Positions 52,060 through 59,245 of a stretch of 64,000 nt of DNA are shown here, in pieces; positions within the stretch are counted from its first letter, which is position 1; the number at the start of each line of letters is the position of its first letter. Source of the stretch: an uncultured Clostridia bacterium. Its GTDB lineage: Bacteria; Bacillota; Clostridia; Oscillospirales; Acutalibacteraceae. Below the pieces are notes generated by a model, which was not told the DNA's origin, ran no database searches, and saw nothing but the letters and a program-made list of their open reading frames with translations. Location of the stretch: contig CALHND010000007.1 of the NCBI GenBank assembly GCA_938034875.1, positions 38,624 to 102,623 of the forward strand, given 5' to 3'. The position numbers and the translations under genes are program-made.

Positions 52060-53769
52060 TTACGCCGACTTTTTATCTTTTTCAAGTTCGCTATTTTCAG
52101 CGGCGTCTTTGCTCATTTCAATGTATTCAAGCACCTGCTCATAGGCGTCACTAAACTTAAAGTGAACCTCGATACTGCCGTTTTTATGCACCAAAATTTC
52201 GTCTACCAGCTCGACCAGCATTGGACGGGTCAGCTCGGTAATGTTACCGTACCGTTTAAATGTGCTGATAAAGTCATTTTGCTCCGTAATTCCCTGAGAA
52301 TACTCCTCAAGCGAACGTTTTATGCCGTCAATTTGTTCGTCAAGCAACTTTAACTTTTCATCAAACTGATTTTTAAGGTTTAAATACTGCTCTTGCGATA
52401 ACATACCGCTTTTCCAGTCGGGGTATAAATCAAGCTGCATGTTAGCTATTTTTTTGCGTTCCGCAATTTGCGTTTTAAGTGCTTTTTGCAGGTGGGTTGA
52501 TTTTTTTGTTCGGTTTGGATTTTTGTTTATGAGTTCTAAAATATCGGCCATTTCGGTGGCTGCATCTATCATTTTTTGAATGGTAACCGTGACAGCCAGC
52601 TGCATTTTATCAATGCGTATGGTGTGGTTACCGCATGAATTATTTTTCATTTTTCTTGCGGTAGAGCAGCGGTAATAGTGATATGTGCCGTAAGGGTGTA
52701 CATTCGACTTTTTGCTCATAATTCGCAAGCAGTCGGAACATCTGACAAGCCCTGCGAATAAATCGACATCGTTTTTTTGCGGTGATTTTCGTATATTCTT
52801 TTTAAAAAGCGACTGTGCCTTGTCAAATGTGTCCCTGTCAATAATAGGCTCGTGAGTTCCCTCGACAATTATCCAGTCCTCTTTGGGAACGGAACGGCAT
52901 TTTTTAATTTTATACGAAACGGTGGTGTTTTTGCCCTGCACCATGTTGCCAATGTACATTTCGTTGCTCAGAATTCGGCGCACTGAGCTGTCCGGCCACA
53001 GTCCGTCGTTGCTTTTTCCCGACGGATGATGATATTTTAAACCTTTAAGCTTCTTGTACATTGACGGATTGGGCACGCCCATTTCGTTTAACGTTTTTGC
53101 AATGCCGATTATGCTTTTTCCGCCGATAAACCAGTCAAAAATCTGCTTTACAATGGGTGCGGTTTCTTCATCAATTATAAGCTGGTGATGATCATCGGGC
53201 GATTTTAAATAGCCGTAAGTGGGAAAAGAGCCGATAAACTGTCCCTTTTCGCGTGATACATTAAGCGTACCGCGCACATTCACCGATGTGGTAGCGGCAA
53301 CGCTTTCGTTTATAACATTTTGCACACCAATGTTAATACAGCGTGTGGCGCAATTCATACCGTCCGAAAATGTGTCGACGCCGTTATTTATTGCAATAAA
53401 CCTGATTTGCATTTGGGTAAAAACGTTATCCAGATAATATCCGCCGTCAACAGCATTTCTGCCGAAACGGGACAAATCCTTTACGATAACGCAGTCAACT
53501 TTTCTTGCGTTTATGTCGTTTATCATGCGCTGAAAATCGGGACGGTTAAAATTTGTACCGCTCCAACCGTCATCAACGTAAAAATCGTATAATTGAATGT
53601 CGGGGCGCTGTTTCAAAAATTCTTTTAAAATTTCCCTCTGCGATGTTACCGAATAACTTTCGGCTTTGGCACCGTCATCCTCACGCGAAAGTCGAATATA
53701 AAGGGCAGCCTTCCAAGTTTTTACGACTTGAGAGGGCTGCCTTAAGTAATCGGAATTTTTGTTTTGCAT
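52060..53769 (-). CDS. Large serine recombinase
   Basis: 569 residues, with GGAGG eight bases upstream. N-terminal resolvase domain: catalytic Ser in YIRLSRED (about residue 28), SVTSQREIL, DDGWSGTNFNRP and VKDLSRFGRN. Then the Recombinase domain (about 165-290), a zinc ribbon (RCSDCLRIM...YRCSTARKMKNNSCGNH) and a long C-terminal coiled coil (about 400-520). All catalytic motifs are intact. It cuts and rejoins DNA at attachment sites; its place beside the left junction makes it the enzyme that moved, and could excise, the spoVAD element. Confidence 0.95.
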   Translation of the reverse strand: MQNKNSDYLRQPSQVVKTWKAALYIRLSREDDGAKAESYSVTSQREILKEFLKQRPDIQLYDFYVDDGWSGTNFNRPDFQRMINDINARKVDCVIVKDLSRFGRNAVDGGYYLDNVFTQMQIRFIAINNGVDTFSDGMNCATRCINIGVQNVINESVAATTSVNVRGTLNVSREKGQFIGSFPTYGYLKSPDDHHQLIIDEETAPIVKQIFDWFIGGKSIIGIAKTLNEMGVPNPSMYKKLKGLKYHHPSGKSNDGLWPDSSVRRILSNEMYIGNMVQGKNTTVSYKIKKCRSVPKEDWIIVEGTHEPIIDRDTFDKAQSLFKKNIRKSPQKNDVDLFAGLVRCSDCLRIMSKKSNVHPYGTYHYYRCSTARKMKNNSCGNHTIRIDKMQLAVTVTIQKMIDAATEMADILELINKNPNRTKKSTHLQKALKTQIAERKKIANMQLDLYPDWKSGMLSQEQYLNLKNQFDEKLKLLDEQIDGIKRSLEEYSQGITEQNDFISTFKRYGNITELTRPMLVELVDEILVHKNGSIEVHFKFSDAYEQVLEYIEMSKDAAENSELEKDKKSA

Positions 53770-53834
53770 ATGGCATACCTCCGGAAAAAAAGTTTTATGG
53801 CGGCAGGTATGCGTTTAATTTTCAGTACATTTGC

Positions 53835-53863
53835 ATTATAGCATTCCGACCGCGGCTTTTCAA
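53835..53863 (-). promoter_or_regulatory. Sigma-A-like promoter of the recombinase
   Basis: On the minus strand TTGAAA (53858-53863), 17-bp spacer, TATAAT (53835-53840). This is a housekeeping-type promoter; no SigE- or SigK-like sequence was seen in its place. Confidence 0.65.
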
Positions 53864-53902
53864 TCGCATTTGACAGAAAACGCGACGGTAAATATTGGCC
53901 TT

Positions 53903-54151
53903 TCAGCTTAAAGCGACGGCCGATGCCACAGCTTCGCTGAAGGCTTTGCCGTTTGGATTGCATGATATTTTTACAGCCACATCACCCACACGAAATGAAT
54001 ACGGATTTTGCACGGCCCGTATAAAATCGTTTACTCGGTCGGCTACCGGCTTTGTTTTATCTACCTTTATGTCGGTAATGTCGACAAGCTCGCGCGTTAC
54101 ACAGCGGGAAATATCATTACTGCGCAAATTATCAAGCTCTGATTTTGTCAT
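53903..54151 (-). CDS. DUF6870-like small protein of the element
   Basis: 82 residues, starting MTKSELDNLRSNDISRC, with GAGATGA upstream. The pattern ...VDITDIKVDKTKPVADRVNDFI...NPYSFRVGDVAVKIS matches small proteins found beside serine recombinases and conjugative elements in Clostridia. It lies about 130 bp before the recombinase on the same strand, but the recombinase has its own promoter. It could assist or direct recombination; unproven. Confidence 0.65.
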   Translation of the reverse strand: MTKSELDNLRSNDISRCVTRELVDITDIKVDKTKPVADRVNDFIRAVQNPYSFRVGDVAVKISCNPNGKAFSEAVASAVALS

Positions 54152-54220
54152 TGCCGTATCATCTCGCTTTCATGTTTATTGTTGACATTATTGCGGATTA
54201 AATACAGAAGTTGGCAATAA

Positions 54221-54252
54221 AAATAAGGGCTCACTGTTTTCAGTAAACCCTC
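54221..54252 (-). terminator. Terminator of the DAHP synthase gene
   Basis: Minus-strand AGGGTTTACTG / CAGTGAGCCCT stem with loop AAAA, followed by TATTTTTATT. Confidence 0.85.
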
Positions 54253-54276
54253 ATCTTTGTGTATAAAAATATTCAG

Positions 54277-55305
54277 TTACAGCAAATCTGCCATTTCAAG
54301 CACAAGCCGTTCGCTCTTTTCCCAGCCAAGACAGGGGTCGGTGATCGATTTTCCGTAAACACCGTCTCCAATTTTCTGGCAACCGTCCTCAATATAACTT
54401 TCTATCATAAATCCTTTAAAGAAACTCCTTACATTTTCGTTATAGCGGCAGCTATGCAGAACCTCTTTGCAAATGCGTATCTGCTCTAAATACTGCTTAC
54501 CGGAGTTTGAATGGTTTGTGTCAACAATCAGAGCCATGTTTTTAAGATTTCGTTCTCCATAGCTATCGTAAAGGTTAATTAAATCTTCGTAATGATAGTT
54601 TGGAGCGGAGGCTCCCTTGCTGTCCATGTAGCCGCGAAGTATGGCGTGGGCTAAAGGGTTTCCGTTGGTGGTTGATTCCCATCCGCGATAAATAAAGGTT
54701 TGCGGATGCTGTGCAGCGGTGATGGAATTAAGCATTACCGAAAGGTCGCCGCTGGTGGGGTTTTTCATTCCCACGGGTATGTCAATTCCACTGGAGACCA
54801 GACGGTGCTGCTGATTTTCAACCGACCGTGCGCCGATTGCAATGTAGGACAGTACATCGGATAGGTATGCGTAATTTTCTGGATAAAGCATTTCATCAGC
54901 ACTGCAAAGTCCGGTTTCGGTCATTGCTTTTATATGCAAACGGCGAATTGCCAAAAGTCCCTTTAGCATATCGGGTTTTTCGCTCGGGTCGGGCTGATGT
55001 ATCATACCTTTGTAACCGTCGCCGGTAGTTCTGGGCTTGTTGGTATATATTCTAGGAATGATAAGGATTTTATCCTTAACTTTTTCCTGCAAAACGGCAA
55101 GTCGGCTTATGTAATTAATAACCGAATCTTCGTTATCCGCGGAGCATGGGCCGATGATAAGCACAATTCTGCTATCCTTGCCGGTAAAAATATCGGCAAT
55201 TTCCTTATCTCTTGCAGCTTTCATTATAGCTGTTTCTTTTGAGACGGGCATTTGCTCTTTAATTTCATCAGGCTGGGGCAATAATCTTTCGTGTACAACT
55301 GACAT
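54277..55305 (-). CDS. 3-deoxy-7-phosphoheptulonate (DAHP) synthase, AroG/F type I-alpha
   Basis: 342 residues from ATG 55305, which follows GAGGAA; a 42-base extension lacks a ribosome binding site. First enzyme of the shikimate pathway (phosphoenolpyruvate plus erythrose-4-phosphate). Typical AroG-like blocks: LIIGPCSADNEDSV, PRIYTNKPRTTGDGYKG, GARSVENQQHRLVSSG, VGMKNPTSGDL and IVDTNHSNSGKQY. It is of the E. coli-like type I-alpha class. Located within the spoVAD element, transcribed toward the recombinase. Shikimate genes are not otherwise present in the window. Confidence 0.95.
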   Translation of the reverse strand: MSVVHERLLPQPDEIKEQMPVSKETAIMKAARDKEIADIFTGKDSRIVLIIGPCSADNEDSVINYISRLAVLQEKVKDKILIIPRIYTNKPRTTGDGYKGMIHQPDPSEKPDMLKGLLAIRRLHIKAMTETGLCSADEMLYPENYAYLSDVLSYIAIGARSVENQQHRLVSSGIDIPVGMKNPTSGDLSVMLNSITAAQHPQTFIYRGWESTTNGNPLAHAILRGYMDSKGASAPNYHYEDLINLYDSYGERNLKNMALIVDTNHSNSGKQYLEQIRICKEVLHSCRYNENVRSFFKGFMIESYIEDGCQKIGDGVYGKSITDPCLGWEKSERLVLEMADLL

Positions 55306-55532
55306 GGTAATTTCCTCAACTATTTTATATTTAAAGTTATTATACATTGAAATCCAGTTTATTTAAAGAGTTTTTGTCAAAAAAATCACCAATATGAGTA
55401 CACTTATGCAAACCTGGCTGTATGTGCACAGCAAAACCAACTCATTAATGTGCGCTCATGTGCGTTTTCAGTATTGACTAAATCCCAAACATAAACGTAT
55501 AATTAAAGGTAATACATAAAAAGGAGTAACAT

Positions 55533-56243
55533 ATGAAATTTATTACAGTTAGTACATATGATCAGCTCAGCCGACAGGCGGCAAACGTTATTTCTGCACA
55601 AGTTATACACAAACCAAACAGTATACTCGGACTTGCGACGGGATCAACGCCGATCGGAACGTATGAGCAGCTTGTTGCTCGATGCAAAAACAACGACATT
55701 GATTTTTCCGAAGTGGTTTCTTTTAACTTGGATGAGTATATTGGGTTAGACGGAGCCCATGAACAAAGCTATCGGTACTTTATGGACACAAATTTGTTTA
55801 ATCATATCAACATTAAAAAGGAAAACACATTTGTTCCTAACGGAAAAGCTGACAATTCGGACGAAGAAGGGGAAATGTATGACCGTCAAATAAAGTCATA
55901 CGGAGGCATTGATTTACAACTGCTGGGACTCGGCCTCGATGGACATATTGGCTTTAACGAACCTGATACGGTTTTTGTAAAAAGCACACATGTTGTCGAT
56001 TTGCACGAATCAACCATTGCTGCAAATGCAAGATTTTTTAAAAGCGAGTCGGATGTGCCCAGAAAGGCAATTACAATGGGCATGCTTTCAATTATGCAGG
56101 CAAAAAAGATTTTGCTGATTGCAAACGGACAGAACAAAAAGGAAATTCTCGAAAAGTCGCTTTTCGGGCCAATAACACCGTCTGTTCCTGCGTCTATTTT
56201 ACAGCTTCACCCCGACTTAACGGTAATATACAGCGAGAAATAG
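55533..56243 (+). CDS. nagB: Glucosamine-6-phosphate deaminase
   Basis: 236 residues, preceded by AAAAAGGAG. Converts glucosamine-6-phosphate to fructose-6-phosphate and ammonia. Typical sequence: LGLATGSTPIGTYEQL, SFNLDEYIGL (catalytic Asp), LLGLGLDGHIGFNEP and ITMGMLSIMQAKKILLIANGQ. Of the short Firmicutes type without the allosteric C-terminal part. Cargo of the spoVAD element, 113 bp before the sugar kinase gene on the same strand. Confidence 0.95.
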   Translation: MKFITVSTYDQLSRQAANVISAQVIHKPNSILGLATGSTPIGTYEQLVARCKNNDIDFSEVVSFNLDEYIGLDGAHEQSYRYFMDTNLFNHINIKKENTFVPNGKADNSDEEGEMYDRQIKSYGGIDLQLLGLGLDGHIGFNEPDTVFVKSTHVVDLHESTIAANARFFKSESDVPRKAITMGMLSIMQAKKILLIANGQNKKEILEKSLFGPITPSVPASILQLHPDLTVIYSEK

Positions 56244-56356
56244 TTTTATATCACCATCATAAGACGGGAAAACAGCAAAATACGAGCTATTTATATTACA
56301 AAAATAAGATCATCCCGATAAAGTAATTGATTGTAAATTAATGTGGAAGTGTTTTA

Positions 56357-57241
56357 ATGAAAATTTTGGCATTCGGAGAAGTGCTATGGGATGTTTTCTC
56401 GAATGAGAAAACAATCGGCGGAGCTCCGTTTAATTTTGCTGCTCATGCTGTAAAGCAGGGGGCAGAGGTTGATTTGGTTACTGCGCTGGGTAAAGATTCT
56501 CTTGCCAAAGAAACCAAAGCCACAATAAAAAAGCACTCTGTCGGCACAAAATATATTTATGTTTCTCAGCTGCGCAGCGGCATTTGTAACGTAACACTCG
56601 ATTCCAAAGGTGAGCCAAATTATGAACTGATAATGCCGGTTGCTTATGATGATATTATTCTTTCTGAAAATCAGCTTGATGAAATAGCGGCGACAGGTTA
56701 CGACTGTCTGTATTATGGCACGCTTGCGCTTCGAGGGAAAACATCGCTGAGCACATTGCAAAAGCTTATAAAGCTTAACTGTTTCAAAGAGATTTTGTGC
56801 GATGTAAACATACGCCAGGAATATTATTCGGCCGATGTTTTAACGTTTGCGCTTCAAAACGCCACTATTGCAAAAATAAGCCGCGAGGAAATGTCGCAGG
56901 TTAGTCTTTGCCTGATAGGCAACGACGTAACCGATTATGTAGCTTTCTGCCACGAACTTTTCAGCCGTTTCAATCGGTTGCACACCATTATTTTAACGCT
57001 TGATAAAAATGGGGCTATGGTCACCGAAAAAAACGGCAATATACTATATTCGTCGCTTCCGGTTAATAAAGTGGTTTCTGCCGTCGGAGCAGGAGACAGT
57101 TTTACCGCAACCTTTATCGTCAGCAGATTTGACGGATGCTCGCTTAAGGACTGCATTAATCGCGCTGTTAAGGTAAGCGATTTTGTTGTAACACAAAGCG
57201 GGGCCGTGCCCGAATACATACCATCAAAGTTGCTCGGCTGA
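56357..57241 (+). CDS. PfkB-family carbohydrate kinase (fructokinase-like)
   Basis: 294 residues. Ribokinase fold: GGAPFNFAAHAVKQGAEV at the N-terminus (sugar site) and VSAVGAGDSFTATFIV near the C-terminus (catalytic Asp and anion hole). FGEVLWDVF at the start is typical of fructokinases. The ribosome binding site is weak (GGAAG). Follows nagB, so the pair may use amino sugars or fructose. Last gene of the element before the right junction. Confidence 0.88.
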   Translation: MKILAFGEVLWDVFSNEKTIGGAPFNFAAHAVKQGAEVDLVTALGKDSLAKETKATIKKHSVGTKYIYVSQLRSGICNVTLDSKGEPNYELIMPVAYDDIILSENQLDEIAATGYDCLYYGTLALRGKTSLSTLQKLIKLNCFKEILCDVNIRQEYYSADVLTFALQNATIAKISREEMSQVSLCLIGNDVTDYVAFCHELFSRFNRLHTIILTLDKNGAMVTEKNGNILYSSLPVNKVVSAVGAGDSFTATFIVSRFDGCSLKDCINRAVKVSDFVVTQSGAVPEYIPSKLLG

Positions 57242-57396
57242 ATTGTGTACGATAAATAAACGCACTGCAATTACGTTAAAGACCAATGTAAATAAGCAAT
57301 TTTTAATTTAATGTAAGGCGATAGGAGTTTAGAGACACCCTGTTGTGCTTAGTTTTTGTACTGAAAATAAACGCACACTGCGGCCCAGTGTATTTA

Positions 57397-58041
57397 TCAT
57401 GGTGTTAGTTTAACATTTACAGGTGCCATGGCGGCACCCATGTTGTTGGCGTCCTTCTGGCCAAGGTCGATAATTTTTCCGAGCATAATGTCGGTAACTT
57501 GCACAGTTCCGCTGCTCCCGACGATAACTGCACCGGATCCGCATACCGTCCACTGTGCCGAGGGTGTGCGCTGTCCGCCGTAATCGACGGGTGTGCGAAA
57601 CTGACGCTCGGCGGTACAAAAGTGGGATGACGTGATCGCAGCTGCATTTTGTGCAGCACCGCTGTCGACTGCCAGTGATGCCATTGACAGCGACAGTGAC
57701 ATGGTTGAACATGCTCCAAACAATCCGACAAAAGGTATTTGAAAATCGAGCAGACCAAAAGTAGAACTTATGCTTTGGTTAAGCAGGTCACCGGCATATA
57801 TAATGTCTATTTCACTGGGCTCAAATCCACCCTTTTTAAGTGCGGTGCCCAGTGCCTTTTTCTGAAGCTGACTCTCTTCTTTTTCCCACGAGCAGCTGTC
57901 GGGGGAAGGTGACAGGTCGACGCAGTCAAAAAATGCTGCAAACGGGCCTTCAGCTTCCTTTTTGCCGACCGCAGAAGCGTAAGCGGCTATATGGGGCTTG
58001 CTGTCAAGAATAATAACTCCGTTTTTACCCTTTATTGCCAT
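57397..58041 (-). pseudogene. spoVAD: spoVAD, N-terminal part (separated by the intervening element)
   Basis: 214 residues from ATG 58041, which follows AAGGAGG. The first 207 are SpoVAD (thiolase-like fold): IDIIYAGDLLNQSISSTFG, FGACSTMSLSLSMASLAV, ITSSHFCTAERQFRTP, VCGSGAVIVG and NNMGAAMAP. The last seven (VNVKLTP) come from the element and end in a stop. SpoVAD binds dipicolinic acid and loads it into the forespore; this truncated form lacks about 127 residues and should be inactive. Follows spoVAC by ten bases in the usual order. No spoVAE follows the C-terminal part. Confidence 0.93.
57404..57440 (-). other. Right attachment junction (spoVAD N-part / element)
   Basis: On the minus strand the spoVAD half GGTGCCGCCATGGCA is followed by core CCTG and the element half TAAATGTTAAACTAA. 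The element half mirrors that of the left junction (GTAAATGTCAAGC read inward there). Confidence 0.8.
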
Positions 58042-58051
58042 AGCGTCCTCC

Positions 58052-58498
58052 TTATAATAAAACCTTTACGATATAAAATATAATTCCGTATATAACTGAA
58101 AACAGCGTGCCGAACACAATTACAGGTCCCGCAATAGCAAACATTTTTGCGCCGACGCCCGTTATCTGACCTTCACTTTTAAATTCAAGTGCAGGTGAGG
58201 CGACTGAATTGGCAAAACCGGTGATTGGAACAAGTGCGCCTGCTCCCGCAAATTTGCCTATTTTATCCCAGGCGTGCAGTCCGGTTAATATTGCCGTTAA
58301 CGCAACCAGTGTTACTGATGACGCCGTGCGAGCTGTTTCCTCCATCATGCCACTCATGGAATATACATTAAATAAAAACTGGCCAAATGTACATATTCCG
58401 CCGCCGACGATGAAGGCACAAACGCAGTCACGAAACCACGGTGATGACGGCGTTGCCTTTTTTGCCATTTTTTCGTACTGTTTTTTTGAAACACTCAT
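58052..58498 (-). CDS. spoVAC: Stage V sporulation protein AC
   Basis: 148 residues, with CGGAGG upstream. Membrane protein with four or more hydrophobic helices, part of the SpoVA channel that moves dipicolinic acid into the spore and releases it at germination. Family blocks: FIVGGGICTFGQ, TAILTGLHAWDKIGKFAGAGALVPITGFANSV and EFKSEGQITGVGAKMF. First visible gene of the spoVA cluster; spoVAA and spoVAB are absent here. Confidence 0.96.
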   Translation of the reverse strand: MSVSKKQYEKMAKKATPSSPWFRDCVCAFIVGGGICTFGQFLFNVYSMSGMMEETARTASSVTLVALTAILTGLHAWDKIGKFAGAGALVPITGFANSVASPALEFKSEGQITGVGAKMFAIAGPVIVFGTLFSVIYGIIFYIVKVLL

Positions 58499-58523
58499 AA
58501 AAATTACCTCCGTTTTCTATCAG

Positions 58524-58552
58524 TATTTTATCCTGCTGTTAACGTTTTATGA
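58524..58552 (-). promoter_or_regulatory. Possible forespore (SigF/SigG-type) promoter of spoVAC
   Basis: On the minus strand TCATA (58548-58552), 14-bp spacer, GGATAAAATA (58524-58533). This fits the GHATR ... GGHHANAHTR pattern of forespore promoters with one mismatch in the -35. It stands directly before the spoVAC ribosome binding site, in line with known forespore control of spoVA operons. Confidence 0.45.
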
Positions 58553-58574
58553 TTTTTTAGGGAAAGATAAAATT

Positions 58575-59228
58575 ATGATAGAAATTAAAAATTTAACTAA
58601 GATTTATCCGTCGGGCGTAAAGGCGCTCGATGACATATCGTTTTCGGTTCCTGACGGCGAGCTCACAGCTATAATTGGCAGGTCGGGCTCGGGCAAATCT
58701 ACCCTAATGAATATTCTCGGTTGTCTTGACACGCCAACCGAGGGACAGTATTATCTTAATGGGGAAAAAATTGCTGATGCCAGGGCGACAGGACTTGCGA
58801 GAATAAGAAACCGTTCTATCGGTTTCGTTTTTCAAAACTATAATTTAATTCCCTCGCTTACCGGGGCAGAAAATATACGCCTACCTCTTTTATACCGAGG
58901 GATGAATACCGCCGACGCAAATAAATTAGCACTCGATGCTCTTGCTCGTGTTGGCTTGTCCGAACTTGCTGACAGATTTCCACGCGAAATGTCTGGAGGA
59001 CAACAGCAACGTGTGGCCATTGCACGCGCCGTAGCGGCAGACCCGCCTCTTATTCTTGCCGACGAGCCAACGGGAAACCTTGACTACGTTATTCGCGACG
59101 AGATAATGGGTATTTTTCACGAACTCAACGACTGCGGTCGCACCGTTGTGCTGATTACGCATGACGAACAGGTTGCGACCGAAGCTCACCGAGTAATTAC
59201 AATTCAAAATGGCAAAATCATTTGCTGA
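58575..59228 (+). CDS. ABC transporter ATP-binding protein (MacB/LolD-like), no permease nearby
   Basis: 217 residues from ATG 58575 (GGGAAAG upstream is a modest ribosome binding site). Walker A GRSGSGKST (about residues 37-45), Q-loop FVFQNYNLIPSLTG, signature MSGGQQQRVAIARA and Walker B LILADEPTGNLD are all intact. The HLD set matches the MacB/FtsE/LolD class, which normally pairs with a FtsX-like permease; none is adjacent. It is followed after 17 bp by a phosphohexomutase, so the two are probably co-transcribed. Confidence 0.93.
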   Translation: MIEIKNLTKIYPSGVKALDDISFSVPDGELTAIIGRSGSGKSTLMNILGCLDTPTEGQYYLNGEKIADARATGLARIRNRSIGFVFQNYNLIPSLTGAENIRLPLLYRGMNTADANKLALDALARVGLSELADRFPREMSGGQQQRVAIARAVAADPPLILADEPTGNLDYVIRDEIMGIFHELNDCGRTVVLITHDEQVATEAHRVITIQNGKIIC

Positions 59229-59245
59229 AAGGGAGATTATAAAAA

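Larger units (their letters stand above)
51907..57423. mobile_element. spoVAD intervening element (skin-like), about 5,513 bp
   Basis: The DNA between the two spoVAD parts. Both ends carry the 4-bp core CCTG on the minus strand (51907-51910 and 57420-57423). The element contains a large serine recombinase, a DUF6870-like small protein, a DAHP synthase, nagB and a PfkB kinase. The recombinase gene lies about 140 bp from the left end, as in large-serine-recombinase elements. Removal between the cores restores spoVAD in frame with Met-Ala-Pro-Ala-Ala-Ala-Asp at the joint. No conjugation or phage structural genes are inside. Confidence 0.88.

Noticed and set aside
52036..57391. CTGGGCCGC occurs near both ends of the spoVAD element (about 52037 and 57380) and was considered as extra recombinase binding sites.
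   Set aside because: The distances from the cores differ greatly (about 130 and 35 bases), so the match is probably coincidence.
51524..58041. Split spoVAD as a simple frameshift or assembly break.
   Set aside because: The two parts are 5.5 kb apart with exact, non-overlapping homology at one shared 4-bp core, flanked by mirrored element ends and a recombinase.
8209..58574. Long N-terminal extension of the ABC ATPase (frame open from 58209).
   Set aside because: The extension is antisense to spoVAC; the ABC domain begins at ATG 58575 with MIEIKNLTKIYPSG, the normal family start.
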